Shown here: piece after piece, positions 21,356-33,452 of the stretch | Layout: the number at the start of each line of letters is the position of its first letter | Position numbering within the stretch: position 1 is the stretch's first letter | NCBI GenBank assembly: GCA_033030425.1 | Contig: JAUFSD010000025.1 | Location: 62,001-126,000, forward strand | Length of the DNA stretch: 64,000 nucleotides | Direction: 5' to 3' | Source of the DNA: Verpa conica | Lineage: Eukaryota; Ascomycota; Pezizomycetes; Pezizales; Morchellaceae | Notes under the pieces: generated by a model | The model's database searches: none | What the model was told of the DNA's origin: nothing | What the model saw: the letters and a program-made list of their open reading frames with translations, nothing else | Made by a program: the position numbers and the translations under genes

Positions 21356-24018
21356 AAGATTGGACTTATTAGTCGACAAATGTACACTATAACCCAACGA
21401 ATTGATAGCTAAAAACAAGCTATAAAAACCAGACAATAATAAAACCGAATGGCAATTTTAAACTATTAATAGGCTCTGAATGCGCTAGTATTGGGTGTGA
21501 GACTGACCTTAGGCCAACTCCTATATGAGGGACTATATAAGGACTATATATTCCCAAGTCCTTCCAGCACTGAAATATGAACCTCTGCCTCGTTACCTCA
21601 GAGTACCTCGTTAAAGGATGTCTAAAATACCTTCGTAGAGGCCTACCTTTTGTGGAAGTAATCCGCTTTTTGCTATCTTAGAGTAACAGCCAGCATCCGT
21701 TAAATACAACCAGGAGCACTCCTAAAGCAGTCGATAGTGATTTTCTCCCCTAGTTATAGGTGTTAGAGAGTTCTTAAAAGAGTTTGAAAGGGTGAGTAGC
21801 CTTTTATAACGCCATAACATCTACTCCCTATGATTAAAGATATTACAATTCTCGTAAAACACCTCAAGCTGTGGATATGCGCCAAGGCCTATTAAGAGCG
21901 CCCTCATTGGTTCCTACGGTGTGTGGCTAGCCGTGCGGGGGCCGGGTCATGGAGCGGTAGTATCACCAAAAATATAGCCTAAAGCAATCGACATCTGTGC
22001 ACATGCTGCATTTTCCGCATGGTGCGGGAAGTGATAAACTAATGGTCACGTGAGAGGATTGTGTGCCAAGCCCAACGCCCGTCTGTATATAAAATTGAAT
22101 CCTGTTAGAGAGTACATAATATATCAGTGATCTGATGGTTTAAGGGTAGTATCTAGTAGTTATAGAGCTTTCCAAGAAACAGGTTGATAGTAATGGGATA
22201 TTAAGCATTGGGTGGGAATACGTGTCCTGTATCCCTATAAGGGCTGAAATAAAGTGCTAAACCGTTATCTTCTGTCAATATCAATTACGAATATATACAG
22301 ATTTTCAACCGGTCCCCCGGGCTCCCAAGGCTAAATTCTTTCTTTTCTTTTTCTCCTTTTTTTTTTGTTTGTTTCATTTTGCGCTTTCGCCTCATTGGAT
22401 CGCTAGACCTACCCCACAAGGTTAAAGAGCCTCCGAGGCACAGTCTGATACGCAATATTAATTTCAACTTCATACATAGCCGTGGGGCTCCCTATCAATT
22501 AAATATACACCCAATGTGTCCCTAATACTTTGGTGTTGAGTACATGCGAATATAGCTGCACCACGGAGTAGCTATTATTTACTCCTTCATCCACAGCGCC
22601 CATTAATTCTCATTGGGCACTAATCTGAGATACACGGCAGGAGGCATGACGCAACTGCGGTGGCGGCCCGATTAGTACAGTGACCGGCAGTATTATTGTG
22701 GAAACGAGGGCCTGCAGGGTTGTACGGCCAGTGCCACTGTCAGAAGCCTTTTACAATAATCTTGATAGCCCAGAAAGGCCTTACTCGGAGATAAAGGGCT
22801 GTTTCACACAGCTACGACCCGGCCTAGTTGCCATGCGAGTGTGACAAACGATTGCATGCTTAGGTAGCGATGACTCGTGTAATAGAAATAACTAGATGTT
22901 GCTCTGATGCCTAGAAGAGGTCAGGTTACTTACGGCATAAGAACCCATTAACCCATTTTAGCAGAAATATTATGCCTCATTCATGTGAATGCAGTCTTTG
23001 CGAGTTATAAGATACATGTATGTGCTTATAACAGAAAAGTGCACTTTCTTAGTGGCGTTTTATTGGCTCAAGGCGACTAGCCGAGCTGTCGGAGTGATTG
23101 GTGAGGTCAAAATACCATTTCTCGGGCCCTATTCCCATCCATAGGATATGAAGATGCCATGTGGAGGAGCTACCCTGTTTTCCCCTCCCTTGAGGGAAAG
23201 TGGTTTGTGAGCGATCTAAGTAATATGAGGATCGAGGGTATCTGGGGAAACAAGTTGTTTCATCATCTTAGAATTATATATTACATCTCGATTATAATAA
23301 CTTGACGTATAGAGCCGAGGAGTGGATGGTGAAGAGGTCCGCCTTCGGAATGTGGGAAGTCAGCCAATTGGGCGCTCCTCCCGGCTGTAGGACGTATAGG
23401 GCTAGGGTTAGGGTGGTTCGCCGAGTTGATTGCTGCAAGGTACAAACGTTTAGCCCCCGATAATATGTACTCAGATATGGCAGTTCAGCAGTTCAACCTG
23501 TCACGCTATCTACTTTCGGTTAGCGCTCACGCCTTAATGTTTGGACGAACAATGTTCATCGACTCTGATCTCGGCACAGCGGGTGGCTTCTGCCAATGTA
23601 ACTACGAATCCAAAAAGGGTAAAGCTGTCGGCCCTGTATGCGCTTAACTCCGTTTCTGGACTTATGCATATGCAGAAACCCTGTGTTACTGGCCAATAGT
23701 ATTAGTCATGAAGATTGAGCTAGGTCGAATGTACTCCCCCTACGTACCCTCCTCCACATCAAACATGCAAGATTATCACACACCGCGTGTCAAGAGACGA
23801 CAGACAGACAGACAGACGGTCACATCCCTTCTCTTCCTCTCCCTCTTTATCCTCCCTCTTCTCCACTACTTTTCATTCAGCCTATCAACCAATTAACAAA
23901 ACACCAGCTCTCATTTCTGCAAAAAAAAAAACGATCTAGAGCTCCCCCCTCCGATCCAACACTTACTCGTGGCTGTACCCCACATACTTTTGATCGTCAT
24001 TAACCCTCGTTTATATCC
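21356..24018. other. AT-rich gene desert
   Basis: No gene is supported. A 73-codon frame at 23426-23647 has no recognisable domain. A small repeat resembling the one at 27631 lies at 22684-22768. Confidence 0.45.
22684..22768. repeat. small inverted-repeat element, copy A (MITE-like)
   Basis: The left end CCGGCAGTATTATTGTGGAAA (21 bp, 22684-22704) matches the left end of copy B at 27631-27651 at most positions. An imperfect inverse with ATTATTGT at its core lies at about 22749-22768. Its short length and lack of coding sequence suggest a degenerate miniature element. Confidence 0.35.
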
Positions 24019-26328
24019 ATGACTTTTAGCTTTAGAAAACGGGTTGGACACTTGCTCTGGTCAAACACTCCCCCAATTGCTACTACTCCAGTTCCTCCAG
24101 CTCCTTCAGTTCCCCCAGCTCCCCCAGGTATTCCAGCGTTTTCATCTTCTCAGCCTCAAGTATCATTCAACACCATCTACCCCCAATCGAAGACTGTAGC
24201 CGCCCATTCTACCACTGTTCCTGCTCCTCCTCCTGCTCCTCCGGAGATCAAAATGATACGCACTGGGAGATGCACAGAACCTTTTTGTGCTTGCCCAGTA
24301 GGAATCTTTGAGCTTCCAACTAATGAAAAATCCTATGGGGCGGCCGGTGAGCTTCTTTGTGGCACCCAGGATAGAGTGGGCTGTCGCCATCTACTATCGG
24401 CCCACGAAGATGCACCATTGCCTACTAGTAAGGAGCCCCCTACTTTGTGGAGCGGCATAACCTTAAATCTTACATAGATACCTAGATGATATAATTGCCA
24501 CTACATTACCAAATAGCCTTATCAGAACACTCACACGTCCAGACATTGCCCTCGGAGACCCATCACAAGCAACGAGTAGTCCTACCCGCGACCCTGTGTC
24601 TCGAGACCCGGCAGTATGCCCTCGAAGAGGGACTGTGGAGAACTTATGGTCACTGGTCCGCGAGGTAAGGGTTGTGCAATGTAGGGGCACCCCCACTAGT
24701 GGTAAGAGTACGTTGGCTAGATTACTGGAGAATTTCGTTGTCAACAATTACCCCAACATGCAGGTCGTCTACATGAGCTGGCCTAGTTCGGCTTCACAAG
24801 ATGAACGAACTCTGCCGTTCGATGTAATGATCAAAAGATATGCTAGTGTCAACTGGGAGGGGACAATATTTGAACTTTCTAATTTACTCTTGATTTGCGA
24901 CGAAGCCCAAAACAGCTATCCATTCCATGGGTATTGGAATGACTTTGTTAAGATGCAAGCATCAGGAGCAAATGCTGGCCCCTATATTGTAATGTTTTCT
25001 TCATTTGGGTCGCCTGCTGCTACTGCGGTTCCGTTCCCAGGGTCTGCACCTCCGTACCTATCACTCGAGCAGCGTCTCTCCATGCGTTCTCCCAGCGGCA
25101 ATAGCCAAACAGCCTCGTTGTATTTCCCCCGCCCAGAGTTCGATGACGTCGTTCAGCGCGTTTGCGAGCCTAGAAATGCCTCATCAGAACAGTTTCTACC
25201 TAGCCAAGACCTGCTTGATTATATCTACAACATAACAGCTGGGCACCCTGGCTGTGTCAGAGCCATCCTAAACGTATTCATAAGATCAGAGGTCTGTAAT
25301 CTATGCCTCCTGCTGGTCTCTTCAATTGTTCTAAGACTCGATCTGAACTAGCACCTTCGCCCATTTCGCATAAAAAGGAGGGATGTTGACCTTGAATCTG
25401 GGCTCTTGGTGGTCAAAGCCTCGGACTTTTTTGAAAACCTTGGGTACTCAGCAGGTTTTGGTAGGTCCCTACCACCTAAGAGAGTTGTCCAACAGCATCC
25501 CGAAGCAGCCAGGGTCCTGCAAAACGCCGTAGTCCGACACAATGTTATTGGAGAGCTTGAAACAGACAACGGGCTGGATGTAGCCTATAAGCGTGGCTGG
25601 CTCCATGCGGAGTTGACTTCTGATAAACAAATTCATTACATATTCCCGACAGAGTTGCATCGCCTGTGAGTTCTTCATTGGAAAGGTTTCTACGTAGGCA
25701 ATATTTGCTGATCTGCATTAGATATTGCGAGAAATTGTTGATATCTAACAATAAAGTGTTCCCTCTCGGCTTGTATGGTTCCCTGGACGTGTTTTGGTTG
25801 GCAGCAGTTATGGAATTTTCTTCCGAATCTCTCATGGACGCTGGCCGTGTGCTATCCGGTGGCGGGATCATGCGTCCCGTTGAATTAGCCTACCGAGATG
25901 AGCTCTATAGGAGTTGCTATAAGATCCTCAATGAAAAATGCTTCCTGGTATCGGAATGGAGCGCCAACCAGGGGGATCGAATTGACTTCTTCGTGAGTGG
26001 TGGCGTTAACTGGGGAATTCAATGTGTAAGAGAGGGTATAAACTTGGATGAACATATCTCCAGGTTTCAAGCTGGTGGTCGCTATTATAACTGGACCCAA
26101 GACGGCACGCTTGCTGACTATGTCATACTTGACTTTAGAAAAACCACCCCTATATCTTTCAAGGGTAACTCTTTTTCTGTGACCTTGTTTCTTTATTCTA
26201 TCACTAACTCATGGGTTACAGCTGTCCCCCGATTATATCACGTTATCTATAATAATGACTACTCTGAATGTAGAATCCTACAAAGCGATGGCACGGAAAG
26301 AGCAGGTCCATTCAGATTACGAGATTAA
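24019..26328 (+). CDS. Crinkler-like protein: Cys-rich header, P-loop NTPase, REase-like domain (711 aa, four exons)
   Basis: Exons are 24019-24427, 24486-25291, 25352-25665 and 25722-26328; introns are 58, 60 and 56 nt, all GT-AG, and all frames join cleanly. After a Pro/Ala-rich start, residues about 80-130 form a Cys/His-rich patch (CTEPFCAC and CRHLLSAHE) that may bind zinc. Residues 204-212 are a Walker A loop (GTPTSGKST) and LLICDEAQ at about 272-279 is Walker B. The C-terminal part carries RIDFF at about 596-600, then WGIQCVREG and DYVILDFR, the layout I know from fungal and oomycete Crinkler/RHS-type proteins that pair an NTPase with a restriction-endonuclease-like nuclease. Where such proteins usually have an acidic residue (WGIE) this one has Gln (about 610), so nuclease activity is uncertain. 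It stands alone in an AT-rich desert. Family call from memory of motifs, not from a search. Confidence 0.72.
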
Positions 26329-29300
26329 CCGGGATTACCACTTTATTAAGAGTATAAGGAAAACGTCCCAGCGCCCCGCATGTCGACGGCCTTTTGGTGA
26401 GGTTGAACTCCTGTATTCTTTCTATTTAAGGTTATGATAGCCAAATTACGATACTCGCGCCCCCAGCCAAGATAATATGTGTACTTAAAACCAGCGTAAC
26501 TACATCTACCACCCTAACACTCTTTCCCTTATTTTCATTTCTCCATAATAGCAACGTTCTAGGGATTAAAACTATTTTTTCTTTATTCTTTCTCACTACT
26601 TGATTGACCCCTTCATTAGAATCTGTTCATCTTGTCTTGTATAGTAACAAAAGCCCCTCTATCACTGCATCTTTCTAGAATAGCTTACACCAATCACGGA
26701 ACGTACTTCTTTCTTTTTTCTTCTCGCCATTTCTATTTTTAAATGCAACCACTAGTCAACTCTAAAGTTTATGGCATTATTTAACCGAACTATATATAGG
26801 TTCTAAAGTCACACCCTAAGTAGTTAAAATTTATCATTCGTTTTACTCTGGCAGTGCAAAGGTTAGCAGGGCTGGAAAAAATGTGATTGCTGCCGTTGTA
26901 GCTGCTATAGCGGTGGCCCTTACCAGTCGTCCGGTCCTTGCTTGGACGACGGAAGCGAGGGGACTGCGCAAGGCTGACCTTAAGACACCTGTTATGATTA
27001 TGTAACCACGCTAGTAGCTGAGTATATAGTTGGAGACAACTCTCTAATAGACATCAACATAACTATTGCTTATATTGAGCCCTACACGTAGACCCTCGGA
27101 TTGGTACTTTCTTACTAATACACCTGGGCTGGTTTAACGTCTATTTATATTTGCACCTTTTTGATAGATAACAATATTACATACTGTGAGTTCTCTGATA
27201 ATTTCTAGATACATGAGAGTGTTTCCATATTTGTCAGAAATGCTACTTTAGCTCCAAGCTGGGGAAGAGTGCCCACTATTTTATTACCTGCTATGAAACC
27301 CACTGTCGAGTGATGGCCCGTGATCTAGCGCGAATGGCAGCCTAAATCTTTGGCTTATAATACCTATACAGCTTCCGGCAACACATGATTTACATTTGGG
27401 GCTTCTATTTGCCCTTCATTCATGCGGCAAATATTCTCTCAGTTGTACCGGCTATGTGATGGGGCAGAGTAGGTTTGGTTGCCTGAAGAGCTGTATCAAC
27501 CCGACATAAAACACTTCGATCACACTTGCCGTTCACTACAGCCTCCAGTAGAAAGGATCGGGAGACATAACCCACAAGTCTTTGTTTGTCCTTCGCACCC
27601 CAATACCTATTAAGGTGAAATATACAACCTCCGGTAAGATTATTGTAGAAACATGGGGTCTAAGATCCATAGAATTTATTGGTCTTTCAAGCTCTCAGTG
27701 GAGGCTCTGACAGTAGGATTGGCCAGAGTGCCCCTGCTTACCAATTCTTTTTTCTACAACAATCCTGCCTGATGACTATACGCTCGGCCATGTTTCGTCT
27801 TGCCACGCAGGAATAACAAACGAGATATAGACTTTTCGGATCCGTGCTTTCTTGCCTTACATTTTACACCCCTGTCGATTACTCCTTCTATGAGTCACTG
27901 TACTCGGGGTAATATTATTAGTACCTAAAGAGCCGTCGAGGTTCTGGGTCCCTGGCTAATAGCACAGGACTTTCTTTATTACTACTCGTGTTTCCCAAGC
28001 CAGTAATTAGGCGTGAAAGACAAGCTCATCACGTGTCAGCCTCTTGGCGCTCAAGCACGCCAAGCTCAGCAGATTCTCTAGAGGCTTAAAATGAGGCTCA
28101 AAGGCTTAAAAGTGAAGTAACAGGTTATACCCAGGGGTGACAAAAAGTACAGAAGTAGATGTGATAGTCCGTGAAAGACACATTTTCGAGTCTCTACTGA
28201 TTCTCTAGGATGTACTAATATCTCGGGCTATGGTTGACCTGCATATATATGGCGAGGGTGACGAAGGTTACTAGAAACTGAGGTCGGATTCGTGACTCTA
28301 CATATTAATTCGGGAATCACGAACAGGGCCATAAAGTGAGAATTACCTACTTTCATATTAGTTCAATATATAGAGGCACAATTCCAACCAGTAGAAATCA
28401 AGAATAAAACCTACATTCCAGACGTAATCTAGTGATGATTCTGCTGCTTCATCTGCAATTTCAACCCAGTCTCGTTCGTTATTCCCGAGTTAATATATAC
28501 GGTAGTATTTATTGATCGACGTCTGTGCACAGGACTAGGTCTACATATCATACACAGTGTATGGTGCACAAGTCCAGCCCGGTGCACAAATACCAGTCAT
28601 TTACGAGTACATTGCTAATCCAATAACAAAAACACAAAATTAGGAATGTGATCACACATAATAACTACTTTGGGAGGTTCCAGAGCTCGTGGAACCACCC
28701 CAACAGGGCAACATCCGCCAGGTCTTATAGAGGCCCTGGCGTTGATTTGGATTAAAGTTAGGCTTCTGGGCCTTTTTAAATGGAAAGACCAGCCTGGGTG
28801 TTTTTGGCACGGCCCCCCGGGTCTTTTGGACCCTACAACTACTAGGTAAACATTCAGTATTGCACCTGTCATACCACCTGGAAGGTTTTATCCCACAACT
28901 ATTTCCTTCGCCGGACTGTAAAACCTTAGCTGCATCAGCTAATCAAAGCAATTGCCCTTCCCTAGGCAGCGGGGATCCCACCGTTAGCATAGTTGGCCTC
29001 GTCCCGCCTATTCGGTTGGCCTCGTAGGCTGTGCCGTTCTTTTTTTATATCTATCATTTAGGGCGGGAGATTCCCTTATCTCTACGTTCAGCTCCCAGCC
29101 TTTAGGGTCTATTCTATGTCATTTACGGGTTACTGTTTTCTGAATAGGCTTTTGAATGAGGCTCTGGAGCCTTTGTTTATTGGAAGTGTGGGGGGCCTTG
29201 GAGGAGTCGTGCGATAGTCATTTTAGTAAGACATATATAACTAGCCGACTATGTCTTGATATGGAGGTTTTTAGGGAAGTGCGCCCCTAGGGTGCTAATA

Positions 29301-29601
29301 GCTAGAAATTTCCTTAACAAGTAAAAAAGAACCTCCACCCCATACAACACCAATATAGAACGTGCTTACTAATCATTCATTATTGAAAACTACACTCTCC
29401 CGAACAGCACTATGTTACGTCTGCGCTGCGCGGTTGGGATATAAAAATTCGATTTGTAAATCAAGTAAGCAATAAATCAACTAAATTATAGTCTCCTTAA
29501 CATATGAAGATCTTCTGAACTAGCTAAGAGAAAGCAAAAAATACAAAAACTATAGAACTACCCGCGACTATAACAAGTACTATGGATGTATAGTGACTAT
29601 C
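26329..29601. other. AT-rich gene desert
   Basis: No gene is supported. It contains inverted-repeat element copy B (27631-27771), a GGTTCCA/TGGAACC hairpin near 28676-28696 and a direct repeat of TTGGCCTCGT near 29000-29025. Open frames are short and lack motifs. Confidence 0.45.
27631..27771. repeat. small inverted-repeat element, copy B (MITE-like, 141 bp)
   Basis: The ends (21 bp at 27631-27651 and 27751-27771) are inverse to each other with 17 of 21 positions matching; ATT(A/G)TTGTAGAAA is the shared core. Three of the four mismatches are transitions, as expected for ageing or RIP-type mutation. The left end also matches copy A at 22684. No coding sequence. Confidence 0.5.
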
Positions 29602-30189
29602 CTAGAGCAAGGATGTGAGAGCGACGCATCCAACGTTGACAAGGCCATTCTAGAAGAGTGTCAGCTTAGGAACCAAGTTAGGGAGTAGATAATATCCTAC
29701 CTGAGTAGTATCACCCTGACAACAAGCAGCTTTTGCATCACAGGCCTTATTAACCGGTACCTGGGCTAATATAGAAAAAAATCCATCAGTCATCTCGTAT
29801 CCTACAAGCTAAAAGAGGGGAGGATACTACTTACCACCGACAACAGCAACATTCACAGGCGAGCACTGAATGCCAACATCTCCACTACCAAGGATAGATG
29901 CAAGAACACCAGAATTGAAAGTATCGCCTTTAGTCTCAACTTTATTACAACAGTTGAGCTGAGCGTTACCGCAGGTCTTGGTGCTCTGCTCCACGGTGAA
30001 ATCGCCCCCGATATCCCCCGTGTTTGAGACGATGTTGACGGCGTTTTGGCCGCTGTTGGAGATTGTCTGGTCCTCGTCGAGGAAGCCGGTGAATTCGTTG
30101 AAGTCATCGAGGATTTGGCGGGGGGTGAGAGGGGAGGCGGTGACGGTGAAGGCGATGGCAAGGATCGCAATGAGGTTTTGGGTAAGCAT
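29602..30189 (-). CDS. class I hydrophobin 2 (three exons)
   Basis: Exons on the minus strand are 29835-30189, 29701-29765 and 29602-29649, giving 155 residues. Introns are 69 nt (GTAAGT...TATTAG) and 51 nt (GTAGGA...TTCTAG). A signal peptide ending near ASPL is followed by an acidic linker, then eight cysteines in exactly the same spacing as hydrophobin 1 (C-X6-CC-X27-C-X17-C-X5-CC-X13-C). Exons 2 and 3 have the same lengths (65 and 48 nt) and phases as in hydrophobin 1, so the two genes are paralogues. The product would be secreted and coat hyphae or spores. The linker is acidic here and neutral in the other copy, which may change surface properties. Confidence 0.93.
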
Positions 30190-30321
30190 CTTGGTGGATT
30201 TTGAGGAAGTGGGGGTTTTATGAAGAGTGATTGTAGTATTGGATGGTTTTGAGAGTAGATGCTCGGTGAGAATGAGATGAGGGAATGATGAGAAGAAAAA
30301 TAGGAGGATGATAAGCTATGT

Positions 30322-30327
30322 TTTATA
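30322..30327 (-). promoter_or_regulatory. TATA box of hydrophobin 2
   Basis: TATAAA on the minus strand, about 135 nt upstream of the ATG, matching the arrangement at hydrophobin 1. Confidence 0.5.
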
Positions 30328-30347
30328 CCTATTTGAATAGTCCTCAA

Positions 30348-31845
30348 AGATGAATTATATCTATATCTCTCGTAACGATTTTGTAGTATTACTACAATTG
30401 TGTCGCTCTACTGTTTACGGAATGACGAAATAGATAAAAGCTCTTCCCGGACTATAAGCTTTGAGCAGTTTGAATTCAGAGGCAGCTCCGAATCCGGGGG
30501 AGGTTCTAGTACTTGATTATAGCTATGTCATAAACTCGAAGTGTATTTCTAAAATACTCTCCGATTTAGCTTCCACTTACAAAAATTTATCTAGAACGAT
30601 CAGATCTCCATCGTTTACCTTCCATCACTATTGATTTCTCACTATAATTGATCATAAAAAGGTTTCTGTAAAAAAGAAGTAAGCCAGAGATATCTCCAGT
30701 CCCAAAAAAACACCTAATACTACCCATAGCCACGCCGCGCCACCTCTGAGATAGCAATCAAATTTAATAGCAGTCTCAAGTAATACAAAACACTAAAGCG
30801 TAAACGTGCACCTGTCTGCTTCCAGGGTGCATATGTCAGAACCTCAAGCAATCACGTGATGATGTACCCTTGCTTCACACTTCTGGACGCATTCCTCCAG
30901 CCGGATCAGGGCTGCATCCTCCGGCCTATGACAACCCAGTAGAAGCAACTACAGTTACCAACCTTCAGGATTTTCAACGGCCCGCAACCCTGTTCCGGTT
31001 TTGTTGCTCCATGAACGATCACTCGCGTTGGGGCTAGCGCCGTCATATCCCATGTTTGTCCTTCTTCGAGACGCCTGCTCCGGGAGAAACTTCGGAAACA
31101 TAAATTCTTTCAAATCATTGGTACAAGGTTGCTTGGAACCGACTTGTGACTACCTACTCCCTACACGTGCGTTGCGATGCATGCAGTTTTGCGTTCTATG
31201 TATGCCTACTACCCTATGAAAACAGTACTAAGCCCATCATACATTATTTAGGCTTACAGACAGTAGTTAACTACCACGCGCAAAAGGTAGTGGTCTTCAG
31301 GCTCTCAGTGATAATGCCGCTTACGTTGGGATACAATCTTGCCAGTCCCTTAACTTTAATCATCTCTTGTAGTAAGTATATATATTTAATAATTCCGATA
31401 CACCTTCTCAAGACTCACGATAAGGTTTGGCGTTGTTTTAAACTTAAGAAATACTCACTGTTTGCGTACCATCAAGCTCATATATGGAATACCCCGAGAT
31501 ACGTCACATAAGCGGTTGCGTCGTAGTACAATGAGTGATATTCAAATAATTGTATCTTCTGAAGTATCTATGCCGGGTGCAGCACTGTGGCAGATCATCC
31601 CGAGTATATTGACTGAGATTCAATGGACTAGGACTATTCGTTTCATCATCAAAGAGCCCTAATCACGACTATGATCCGTAGTAAAGGTTTAATCCCGTAC
31701 TCCCTTAGCAAGAGCATAATATCTCAACATATCTCAACACTTAGGGTAAAACTATCATCAGATATATGATTCGCTACATACTAAACAGAAACACCAGAAT
31801 CCCAACTCCAAAGCCATAACAGAGAACCAGAAACCCTTATACAAG
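30348..31845. other. intergenic, no gene recognised
   Basis: Open frames up to 121 codons near 31146-31511 have no motif or splice support and are treated as chance. Confidence 0.4.
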
Positions 31846-32952
31846 ATGCTCCCAAATACAACCAACCCAGAAACCCAAACCCAGACCCCCAACAATCCAG
31901 CACAGAAACAAAACACCAAGACCCCCAACACTACACCAAGATACACATTCCGCACACGACCCATCAACACCCAAAAGCCACCCAAGCCACCAAAACACCA
32001 CAAAAGATTCCCCCTCCTCCAACTCCCCAACGAACTCATCCTCCTCATCGCCGAGCAGATAGACAACGCCAAAGACCTATCCTCACTAATCCTAACCAAC
32101 CGCCACCTCGCCCACCTGCTGCAAGAACAAGACCTTCTCCAGAACTTCGCCATCATAGAAGACAAAGAATCACCATACGAACCCAAACTAATCTGGGCCG
32201 CCTACGAAGGATACACCACCCTCGCAAAAACGGCTCCTCAGAAAAAAGACCGCACCACTATCAAAACCTACGTCAACACCGAAACCCTCTCAAAATGGAC
32301 CGCACTGACAATCGCCACACGCAGCGGACACGAAGAAATGGTCCAACTACTCCTCGAGAGAGGAGCCTCCGTCACGACTAAATGCCAACTATGGGGGGGG
32401 GGGGGAACCCCCTCTCCACCACGCAGCAGTCTCAACACACGGCACCGCGAGGATAGTCCAGCTACTACTACAACAACACGGCGCCGACCCCTCGATCGGA
32501 GACAAAAGAGGGTGTCCGCCGATGCATAACGCGCTGGATAATACGCCGGGTGTTGCTACTGAGATGGTGAGGTTGATGCTGGACAGTGGGGGAGATATCG
32601 CCGGGACGCATTGTGGGAGGTCGGCACTGCATTATGCGGCTCATGTTGGGGAATGTCTCGGCTGTTGGGTTGTTGCTTGATTATGGGGGGCTGACATCAC
32701 CGCGGGAGATACCCACGGTCGGTCGGTCGGTGCTGGAGTGGGCTGATAAAGGGGATTTGCAAGATCGTAGTGAGGTTGTGAGGGCTCTGTTGGACAGGTG
32801 GCCGGGGGATGTGAAGTTGCCGAAATTGGTGAGTGCTTGGTTCATAGTGTGGTGGGTTTGCGGATGGATTAATTGGGGTTTAGACACCGAAGTATCAACG
32901 TCTGGCTCGGGCTGTGCAGAGGGATATGAGAAGGGTGCGGGGTAATGTTTAG
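31846..32952 (+). pseudogene. F-box/ankyrin protein 3, frame broken at two G runs
   Basis: An extended Thr/Pro/Lys-rich N terminus is followed by an F-box (LPNELILLIAEQID) and ankyrin units. The frame shifts by one extra base at a G13 run (32393-32405), after which PLHHAAV and LLLQQHGAD continue in the next frame. It shifts again by one extra G at 32648-32651, after which GNVSAVGLLLDYG continues. A GT-AG intron at 32829-32883 (55 nt) then joins to a final exon ending in TAG at 32950-32952. Both breaks are single-base gains in G homopolymers, so either this copy is decaying, or the assembly has homopolymer errors, or the G13 length varies between individuals. The rest is well conserved, so decay would be recent. 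Confidence 0.7.
32393..32405 (+). repeat. G13 mononucleotide run inside coding sequence
   Basis: Thirteen consecutive G. A length of 12 or 15 would keep the ankyrin frame open; 13 does not. Confidence 0.8.
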
Positions 32953-33452
32953 TTGGTAAGAGTTTTAATATTATGTTTATATTGACTAGCTTCTGTAGGA
33001 CAACTTTGCGCATTTCTTAGGCTGTTTGCCTGATGCGTTGATTATATTTTGAGTAGAATAGTAACCAAACAGAGCTATGGTAGAGTTAGGACGAGGGATG
33101 TCTATTTGGAATGTTAGTTGATATCACGCCCAAAGTATGCAAATCTGAACAGAACCCTTAATAAGTAGAGCTACACAATAAATACCACCTTAGAAACTCA
33201 AAGCTACAGCTTTCCGACCTTAACTCGTATTACTTATTACTTAGGCCAGCGTTACATTCAGATACTCATATTAAATTACCAATATAAGCATACATTAATA
33301 AGGAGCGTATATAAAGGCAGGCCAATGACAACCCTCAAAAACCAAAACCCGGTTTCGATCTAAATAAAAATACACAACCCATCCCCCAACTACATTAACC
33401 CTAACCCCAACTACCAACTACCAATACTACCCCCACTTATCCACAAACCCCC
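32953..33452. other. intergenic between convergent genes
   Basis: AT-rich 3' flanks. A telobox-like AACCCTAA lies at 33397-33404. Nothing coding is supported. Confidence 0.5.

Noticed and set aside
23400..23420. Interstitial telomere repeat (GGGTTAGGG-like)
   Set aside because: Less than two TTAGGG units, so not a telomere array; the same holds for similar scraps at 13501 and 46998.
31146..31511. 121-codon plus-strand frame in the hydrophobin 2 to F-box interval
   Set aside because: No motif, no codon regularity and overlapping alternative frames of similar length.
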